A stretch of 64,000 nt of DNA, taken from NCBI GenBank assembly GCA_963924555.1, contig OZ004583.1, forward strand, positions 7,578,582-7,642,581, given 5' to 3'. Below the pieces are notes generated by a model. It saw nothing but the letters and a program-made list of their open reading frames with translations. It was not told the origin of the DNA and ran no database searches. Each line of letters begins with the position of its first letter. Within the stretch, counting starts at the first letter, position 1. This document shows positions 23,601-33,438 of the stretch, piece after piece. This DNA comes from Crambe crambe (lineage: Eukaryota; Porifera; Demospongiae; Poecilosclerida; Crambeidae). The position numbers were made by a program, and so were the translations under genes.

Positions 23601-26600
23601 AATAATTTTCAATCATTAGCCATAAGCTAGCTGCCATAAAGTAGCTAAACCAACAGGAATTATAAATACAGTGAAACCTCCGAACAACAGCCAAGTTCAT
23701 GACAGGTGTTTTGATCTTTCAATTAGAGAGGTTGACCCTTCTCAGAGGTTTATAATAATGAGAATAAAAACATTTCTTTTAAATGAAACAGTGATGTAAG
23801 CTTGAGTACATGACTATAAAAAATACGGAAACAAGGTGCTGGCTATGTACTATTGCATTTGGTCTGCTAACTGTCACAGAATTGACAAACCCTACATCGC
23901 TGCATGGACTGGATTTGTCACTGTGGTCTGCTAACTGTCATAAAATTGACATAAACCCTACATCGCTGCTGCCTTTTTGGCTACACGTACCTTGCAGCGA
24001 TGTAGGATTTATGTCAATTTTATGACCACAGTGACAAATGAATGCAACGATGTAGGGTTTGTCAATTCTGTGACAGTTAGTAGAGCTAATAGCCAGCGCC
24101 TTGTTTCCGTACTTTTTATAGTCATGTACTCAAGCCTACATCACTATTTCAGTTAGAAGAAATATTTTTTGTTTGCACACTTTTTTCAAGGATGTCAAGA
24201 ACGACCCTTTACCAAATAACCAACTCAGCAAGACAGTTTTTTCTCAGTGTATAAACCATACCAGGGGGCCAGGGGGCCATGGCCCTCCAGATGTTTAAAC
24301 TTATGATTTTGGCCCCCCTCCCCCAGATTTCATTCAACTATTAAGTCATTGTAGGAGACAGTTATACATGACTGCATGTGCAAAGTGAAACATTTTAAAC
24401 TCTATTGGCAAACATGAAAATCACTCACACATGAGGCTAAGTTAGTCACTCAAAAAAAAACTGTTCCTGTAGCTTGATTGCTAATTGCTGGAAGATATTA
24501 TTTTGGTATCTATTAGAACTTACTGTTACGTATGTAACTTGTTTGTGTCGACTGAATTTTGACTCTTGTTTTTTAATTAAATCACAACTATTGTTGGTAC
24601 GCATGATGCAATGGGGATTTGGGGTTGGCCCCCCAGGTAAATTTATGTTCCTCCGCCTATGTAAACTGTTTCTACGAAGTGTTCTAGCGCTCCAGTGTTG
24701 TGTACGAAACGTTGTCTATGTAGTGTATAAACTAACTGTGCTGTCTACGAAGCATTCAAGAATTTGAGTCGTCCACGAAGGCACTCGAACGGCAATTGAC
24801 AGTTAGGACTTGAGCTGTACTTCAATTTGAACAATACCATTCCTTACCTGAGGTGTAGAGCTTCAAGATGGTACCAACATCATAGATATAGGATGAAGCA
24901 ATCAAGAGTTATGGCTGTCAAGTGTCCACAAAGGCACTCGGACGGCAATTGACAGTTAGGAATTGAGCTTTACTTCAATTTGAACTATACCAGATCAGGT
25001 GTAGAGCTTCAATATGGTACCAAGATCGTAGATAGCTATAGGATGAAGCAGTCGGGAGTTATGGCTGTCAAGAAGAAGATTATTATTACAGTGGATTCAC
25101 GTTCTGTTCGAATATTCTGTATGCCGTACATGGGAAGCTTACTACGTATTTAAATGTATGCATGCACAAAGCATACGCTTCCTATGTATGGCATGTGGAA
25201 TATTCAAACGGAGCGTAAATCCACTGTATTATTATTATTAATGAGCGTGGGTGTTTTGCATGTCAAGCCTACATAGAGAGTGCTACCGCACTCTCTGATA
25301 GGTCATTATTTTCGTTCCATTCAGTTTTGTTTGGAGGTTTCACTATACCTGTTCTTTATTTAGCTGCACCCTATCCCGGCCCCCTAGCTATATAGCCTAT
25401 AGCTATATCTAGCCCTTGATCCACACTGACCAATCCTACTCTGGCCATGTATATATGTTTGTTGCTATGTGCAATGAACAACATTGCTGTACATCACAGT
25501 CTCTGAAATTATACATCTCCACTTCAAACCCCTGTATCAAACTTAAATGATTGATGTTAGCTTAGCTATCTGTATGATTAATTGTATTGTATGCATGTCC
25601 AAAGGCCATTGGGAAGAAAATAATGCAGATAGCTAGCTACTATAATATTTCTCCACCTCTCCTGTCAATATGCAAGCACAGTAACTTAATGACATACAGA
25701 GCTCAGCATGCAGTTTCAGGAAGCTATTCAATTAAATTTGACTCACTTTGATTTCAGCAAATTCTCAGGAAAACATGAATATGCTATAGCTATAGCTATA
25801 GCTACAATGACAAGAGATTGATTGTTGCAAACCTGTTTGGTTGTGACAATCTACCCACCTATGCCTATGTTGAGAGATCCTAATGCAGGAGTAGTACTTG
25901 ATTAATTTGGCTGTTGCTACAATTAGAGTAATTTTAAAACAACATATTCCATTCCATATTTTTTTAGTCACCCGGTGAGACTAACTTCCTACAGAATAGC
26001 AATGAAAGTTTCATAAGCCTACCTTCATTTCCTTCTTCTTTAGGCCATGCAAACTAAATTCACTGTTTATCGTCACCGCCCGCATCAAAAAAAATTTATC
26101 TTAAAAAAATTCAGAGTTCAGAGTTCATGTTTTAATATAGCACGTGCACCGCAAACAGGCACATGTGTGCAATTGCACAGCTGGCCAGAGAGTCAGGCTC
26201 AACGCTTGCTAGTTTTATGGCGGAGAAACAGTATCAGTTTCTGTGGTGAGCAACAACCGTTGTCTTGTTCCTTGGTCAGTTATTTTGGTCGACCCAAGAG
26301 ACAGTTTCGAAGATCTACTGAACGCAATGAGAGCTGGCAAGTATGGGACGATTCCTACAGAACCATTGTTTGACCGTGCTGACAGTATTGAAACTGTTTT
26401 GGTCGGTAACATCAAACCATTTTTGTCCATTGTAGGCAAGGACATGAACGTCGTTCAGGTATGTCGTACCTTCGGTTTCTTCATAAAAATTTCAGTTGCA
26501 CAACCAGAACCACCTAGACAAAATGCTTTTGATATTTTGATGGCCAATCAACGAAAATTAAGCAGGCCTGCACTTCCCGAGTATGTTGAAGAGTGAACCA

Positions 26601-27866
26601 AAAGAGATAAACTCTTTAATGATATTGTGAAGTTATTGGAAGGAATGGTGCAGTGGAGAAGTGCAGTCTGGAAAATCTTTTCTAACGAATGTGATTTTGT
26701 ATATAGATGGACATCATGAGAGCATTGAGATCAAAGCTTGTGGAGTACCAGAGCTTTTTATACTGTGTATACACTGGAGGCACTGAATTTTGAATATGGT
26801 GATTGTACATGTATATAAGAGAGAATATTATTGCTTTACACTACATTTTTTGTGTTTATAGTTAGCCAGCCATAGCTAGCTAGTGTGTTGTTTTTTGATC
26901 ATAATTATATTGAATATTGAATATTGACCTCCCTCCCTCATGCAAATTTAGAAATCTTGTGACGATAAACAGTGAATTTAGTTTGCATGACCTTAATAGT
27001 CTCGTACAGATAGCTACACTTGCCCACCCTTGGGCTTCTGCACAGGAGCAGTAATAAATTTAGCTAATATCCAAGATATATCCAGAGCCTCACTGATGTT
27101 AAGAGCCTGTGTTTTACAAGTAGCACACTTTCCACTTCTCTTTAACTGCGGTCATGCGGTATGCGCGGGACAAGTGCATCGCATGTTTAGGCGGGACGGG
27201 ATGGAACATCCGATCCCGGATTTTAGTAGGCGGGATGGGACGGGACATCCCGTGCTTATCCCGCCCCGTCCCGGATTTTAGTAACAACCCAATAAGAAGC
27301 AGAGTTTCTCCGTAGCAGCAAGCCTTGATTGCAGACAGAGATGAGACTCTGCTAAACAGTGTGTACAGGCATTATGTGGTTCCATAATTATTAATAATAG
27401 CTGACACTCAAAAAGCAGCTAGGTTGCTTTTATCTATGGTTGCTTGTATGGAAATTTTTCCTATCTTTTTATGGCCTTCCAGCTTCAATAATCTGTGACT
27501 TGGGACAGTGCTTCCTGACCATTCACCTGTTTAATGATCAAAATAATTATTGCCTCGATAGCTTCTCTCAGTGACACATCTGTACTCGGTTAATTAAAAA
27601 AGCATACATTGTAAGAAGTAAATTTTTATTGACTGGTATGCGGTTGACTCTAGAAAAAAATGTATACATGTATACATACGTATATACATTGTAGTTTCAG
27701 TTCCTATATCCTAGCTACTATGAATCAGACTATAGTTGCTAACTACAAATTCATGCATAGCTATTAGCTAGTAAGATAGGAACTCGCATTCCAAAAAAAT
27801 AAATAAATAAATAAATAAATTTCCAATCTGGATAGTATTGCATGAGTATACACATACATACATACA

Positions 27867-27900
<34 letters not shown>

Positions 27901-30900
27901 CATACATACATACATACATACATACATAACATACATACGTACATACATACATACATCTTCTTCTTCTTCTTAACACTACCCATTATAGTGGAGCAGCTTA
28001 GCATTGGAAAAAAAGTGAGTTTTGTGCACTTAATGATAGAAGCGTGAAATTTGGTACACAGTTCTTACATATCCTATATATTGATCATTTTAAGATCAAG
28101 ATCCATCTTGGATTGACCTTTGGTGACCTTTAAAGGTCAATTAACTTCGGAAAGTGCGCAAATTCCTATTTTACAGAGGTAAAACAACTAGATCTCAAAT
28201 CGATGGGTATTTAGGTGTGGAATGGATCTAGATTAATGTAACAATTAGTCGAATATAATAATTATTATAGTTGTAAATCTTGTAGTACTTAATTAGTGGC
28301 ATTTGCCACCACAGTCCAGGGCAGCTTTCACACACTTGCATTGTTGATTGCAGCCTTTCTTGCATCCACAATGTATCAACTTAGAGCACGCCTGTGAAGC
28401 TTCTGAAAGAATTGTCCACAGTGGTTCCCAACCTGAAGAAGTTTTTGTCCATCCCCAGTCTGTCGGTTCAGGAAGCCCCTGCTGAAGAGGAATGGAAGTG
28501 GTATTTCACGGTCATGCTTGTGACGAGAGAAATGTGTGTTGCGTCCCTTCTTCACATTGTTGAACATCAGAAACTGAGAAATGGACAGAGCTGCTCTTGT
28601 GCTGGCTGAAACAATCTCAGATTGGCACTTGATGCTAGGACCATCAAGGATCATGCTAACCAGAGCCATCACAGAAGGTGGCACTGCATCTTGTTCAGAT
28701 GTTTCCTTGAATGATCCATTAAATGAATACTTCATCTCAAAAATTTCCTTACGCACAACTTCTGCAGCATGTGCCAAGTGCATTGCATCATTATCATAGT
28801 CACAGGCTTTCTTCAGAGCACCACCAACATCATCATCGAAAGTCAGAACTATGCCTTTCCCCTGTGAATGTGCTCTGAGATTTGGAAACACCGACATCAA
28901 CCTGGTCTTCAGTCTTGAAGTGTGTATGCGGCCTTCTACAACAACACCAGCCGTGTCTTGTACATGTACGCTAGATCAGTGAGCTTGAAAATGGGAGCAA
29001 TACTTTAAGTTCCTCCATAAATGACACCAATTCTGCAAATGCAATTCCATGAAAATGTTCATTACTACCCTTTTCAGCATCTGCATTCTCTAAAGCTCTT
29101 GCTCTGTTGTAGAGATTAGTAAGGCACTTAAGATGGTATTTGGCCTCCAGAGCAATCATGTCTCCTGGTGCAAGTTTTGCCAACAGATTAGTGTCCTCTA
29201 GTTCCAGCGCACACCTCTGAACTTTTGGATCGATATTGTAAGTAGCTAGATGCATTGTGAAAGCCCTCCGACCCGGCGGGCTTATCACAAAAGAAACAAT
29301 TGTCCATTGCAGGATCATTCGTGCTTTTGTTTGAACGTGTTGAAACAGAAGCTGTTGTGCTAGTCCCTTCTTCGGATTTCTTCTGTAGTCGTTCCAATTT
29401 CAATTGGCTAAACTTCAAGCGACATGTCCTATGCCAGTCAGCATGATGCCTCATTAAAGTTGACTCTATACCATCCCCATCATCAAGTTGTAGTAAGTCT
29501 ACATTCATTGGCATGTACCCAATTTGGCTAAAGCCAATGAGATGATCTGACAAGGATTTGTAGCCAGTGCCAAGCTTGCCTTTAGATCCATATGGACACT
29601 GCAATCCTTCACCAGTTTTTTCTTGGCAGAGCACGCACAGATCCCAGTCAGTACTAATGGTAGCACGTTTTGGTGAAGATGTGCAAGCATCTATGACCAT
29701 GTGACGTTTAGCCAGCTGCAGCTACTGATACACCTACACATCAAACATACTAAAAGCACACTAGTTCCTTACTTTAATGTCTTCTAACTTCTTCAAACTC
29801 ACTGGGTTCTTTCAGACACTCTGTGGACTGTGGACCATGTGCTTGCACCTTCATGCATGTGCTCGCACCTTCATGCATGTGCTCGCACCTTCATGCATGA
29901 TTGCTCTTGCCTAATTAGACCTATCTTTGCAGCTTAAGCACTCTTGTTATCAAGCATCTACAAGGCTAATTAACAAGGTATTGACCACTTGCAAAACTTA
30001 AATTGCTCATAGCTTTGGAATGGAACGAGATATGAACATAATTCCAGTTCCATTTTACTCCTTAGAGTGTCAGCTTCATCCTGATACCAAACACTTAGTG
30101 TTTCTGTAGAATACAATCGGTACTGGCTAAAACTCGTAATATTTTCCTAATTAATTAGCACTTAAAGGTTACAAAGGTCATCACCAAGATGGGTCCTAAT
30201 CTCAAATGAATATTTAGGATGTGAAGAGACTATGGACCAAATTTCATGCTTCTATCACAAAGTGCACATAAGAAATGCTAAGCAGCTCTACGTTACGTGT
30301 CCTTCCTTGTGGAAGGAGCGAATATCAGCTCGTCTCTGTGTGGAATCTTTTCTTGTGAATGCCGAGGTCACCAGCACTCTTGAACCACCTTTGGCATGAA
30401 GGACATTGGACAGAACCCCTCTGCTCTTCCACTGGCTTGTTCCTCTCAGAGAGGCACTTCATACCTAACCAGTTCACATACAATCTGATCCACTTATCTG
30501 TCCTCCTCCCTCTCTCTTCTCCGACTTGCCACTTCAATGGGGCTCTCAGCATCCACCATTGAACGTACATTCCATGTTCCTAAGCTCAACACACAGTTAC
30601 TCTCCAAGCCTGTGTGAGTAGTTTTAGCCGCATTACGTACGTTGCCCGTCCCCAACCACATGGAGGTGCTACTCGACTGGAGACACATACATACATACAT
30701 ACATACATACATACATACATACATACATACATACTATGTGAAGCCACACTATAGAAATGAAAGTGTGTAGCTACTGCACACTAAATTGTCAATACACACA
30801 CAAAAAACAAAACAGTGTGTGTATTGGGACAAAATGGTGTGCAGTAAACACTTTCATTTTTTTACTATCATCATAGAATGCCAGTGAGAGTTTCAGGTGC

Positions 30901-33373
30901 TCTGGACTGGTTCTGGGGACACTCTACTCCTTCAGTGTCAGTGCCATCAACTGTGGGAACCAAGAAGGGGACAGAGACAATTTTATGATCCAGCTACGAG
31001 GTAATGTACATATTATTGTAATGAAGTTCAAAGAATAATTTTATGGTCATATTGATAGCTGATATGCAGTTTTTTTTATTGTTACATTAACTTTTTTCAC
31101 CTCATTGACCTTGGAATTTGGGTAGCAGCATTGAAGCTCAGGATAATTGTTACTATAACAATTATTATGCATGCAGCTCCTGATATTACAGTCTTGCCTG
31201 TGTATGATCAGAATGGACAATTAAATCAGCTGATAGTGCAGTGGATGCAACAGGTCAGTTAACCACACTATGTAGTTATTGCATGATGACAACTAATCAC
31301 TAATTTTTCCCTCTTCAGATAATATCTTTTTCTGACAAGTGCCAACTCCTTAACTACACAGTTGTCCTGGGGGACAGCACAAGAGAGAGGGTGGATCAAA
31401 GGATGATCAACTCTGATGACTGTAGTGATAATGATAACCTCTGCTCCATATCCTTCCCCCTCTCCTTTACAAATCAATCAGACCAAAATTATTTTGTCAC
31501 TGTTAATGTTACAGTAATGGGAGCCTTTGGATCAACTAGCACTTCCACATCTCTAAGTGAGTTAATTAGCTAGTAACATTGCATACTGATTTTCTTAAAT
31601 ATTAAATTTATTTTAGACACTTCTTCTTTTGATGTTTCCTTCTCCTCTGAGGGCTGTGTGACCTCTGTCCTCTGTTCCTACTCTATGAAAGAAGGAGACT
31701 GTTTCTTCCAATATGGCCGTAACTCATCTTTTCAAGACCTGAGCCCTTCATTGTCTACCTCCCTCAATTCCCCTCTCCAAATAACTGTCTCGGATGCTGC
31801 TACAATTCATTATTATCAGGTAACCATCAACACTTCTTCCCTCATCCTTCAGGTCAGAGGAAACTTCACTTCTGGTGAAGGTGAGTTAGTATGTTTCTTG
31901 AAGTGCACATAATGATATAATGTTGGTGTATGTAGGTGCACGGTTGACATCTGCAAATCAAGGTCTGCTGGTTGTGGGTGTGGTACTATTAAGTGTGTCC
32001 ATTGTACTTGGAGTGATCATTACTGTGATGGTATTTAAGAAAGGTAGCTATTGTTCCCATATCTAAGAGTTTTAAGCCCAGTTGATGTCTGTCTACTCAA
32101 GGACCATGGCTATCTCTGAGTCTCTTTATGACAGGATTTGTTGTTACAATTGTATCTCTTGTGCTGTGGGTGGCAGTGGGATTTCATGTTGGACTGCAAG
32201 AAAGTAAGCATGCATAGTCTCAATTTGTAATTCCATTTTTGTGTACATGCAGATACATGTGATCCTACTTGGCACTCTTCTAGAGATGGTCTCATCATCT
32301 CAGCACATGTTTTCTCAGATGTCAGTCTCCTAATATTTGTGGCTGCTGGAATATATTTTGCTATTGATTACATCTGTAAGGGATAACGAATAGATGTGGA
32401 TCCTATTAGGATACATACATACGTAGTTACACATATTATTGAGAGTAAAAACATTTCTTCTAAATGAAAGAGTGATGTAGGCTGGAGTATATGACTATAA
32501 AAAGTACGGAAACAAGGTGCTGGCTATGTACAGCATTTGCTCTGCTAACTGTCACAGAATTGACAAAACCCTACATCGCTGCATGGACTGCATTTATCAC
32601 TGTGCTCTGCTAACTGTCATAAAATTGACATGAACCCTACATCGCTGCTGCCATATCCTTTTTGACTACACCTTGCAGCAATGTATATTTTATGACAGTT
32701 GCAGAGCACAGTGACAAATGCAGTCCATGCAGCAATGTAGGGTTTATGTATTTTATGACAGTTAGCAGAGCACAGTGACAAATGCAGTCCATGCAGTTTA
32801 TGTATTTTATGACAGTTAGCAGAGCACAGTGACAAATGCAGTCCATGCAGCGATGTAGGGTTGTCAATTCTGTGACAGTTAGCAGAGCAAATGCAGTACA
32901 TAGCCAGCACCTTATTTCCGTACTTTTTATGATCATATACTCCAACCTACATCACTCTTTCATTTAGAAGAAATAATATTTTTACTCTCACTTGTTTGCA
33001 CACTTTTTTTTTCAAGGGGCACAGCTAGCTAAGGATGTCAAGAACGCGACCCTTTACCAAATAATCTTACCACACCCACCGCAACTCAGCAAGACAGTTT
33101 TTCTCAGTGTATAAACTAAGTTACTGTGTCTATGAAGCATTTCTAGCGTTCTAGTGTTGTCTACGTAGCGTCTACAAAGTGTATAAACTAACTTTGCTGT
33201 CTACGAAGCATTCAAGAATTTGAGTCGTCCACGAAGGCACTCGAACGGCAATTGACAGTTAGGACTTGAGCTGTACTTCGATTTGAACAATACCATTCCT
33301 TACCTGAGGTGTAGAGCTTCAAGATGGTACCAAGATCGTAGATATAGGATGAAGCAGTCGGGAGTTATGGCTG

Positions 33374-33438
<65 letters not shown>

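Larger units (their letters stand above)
23766..25300. mobile_element. Foldback-plus-tail composite repeat, copy 1
   Basis: A palindromic module (23766-24170) has arms pairing around GACTATAAAAAATACGGAAA and TTTCCGTACTTTTTATAGTC, with inner repeats of GTGACAGTTAG and GATGTAGGGTT. It is followed by a unique tail (CTCAGCAAGACAG, GAGTCGTCCACGAAGGCACT) and ends near 25300 with a hairpin AGAGTGCTACCGCACTCTCT. The same order of parts recurs at 32441-33510 and 49692-50560. Confidence 0.7.
23283..27289. mobile_element. 4.0-kb DNA transposon with about 60-bp GC-rich terminal inverted repeats
   Basis: Left end GGTTGTTACTAAAATCCGGG at 23283. The reverse complement of the right end (to 27289) begins with the same bases and continues with the same repeated words (GGGATGTCCC, CCGCCTACTAAAATCCGGGA). 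The word ACTAAAATCCGGGA occurs twice at each end, like subterminal transposase sites. Flanks CAATATAA and CAATAAGA match at 6 of 8 positions, suggesting an old 8-bp target duplication of hAT type. No transposase is recognisable. The interior carries other elements (23766-25300, 25089-25226, 26041-26995). It lies in the D/E intron. Confidence 0.7.
27985..30290. mobile_element. Candidate transposon with about 170-bp diverged inverted repeats around a Cys-rich-tail ORF relic
   Basis: The left arm (GAGCAGCTTAGCATT, then GTGCAC, AGAAGCGTGAAATTTGGT, CATCTTGG, GACCTT) pairs with the reverse complement of about 30130-30290 (GAGCTGCTTAGCATT, GTGCAC, AGAAGCATGAAATTTGGT, CATCTTGG, GACCTT). Identity is moderate. 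The arms enclose the coding relic at 28297-29700. CATA microsatellites lie just outside on both sides. Confidence 0.55.

Noticed and set aside
25265..25300. Helitron 3' end suggested by a hairpin followed by CTGAT
   Set aside because: The hairpin overlaps the CTGA rather than preceding it by several bases, and inverted copies occur at both ends of 44185-47490, which Helitrons lack.
27751..28047. Several overlapping open frames in the CATA tract on both strands
   Set aside because: They encode only Tyr-Met-Cys-Val or His-Thr-Tyr-Ile repeats from the microsatellite; no gene.
30669..30740. CRISPR-like regularly spaced repeats
   Set aside because: Simple four-base microsatellite without unique spacers; the genome is eukaryotic.
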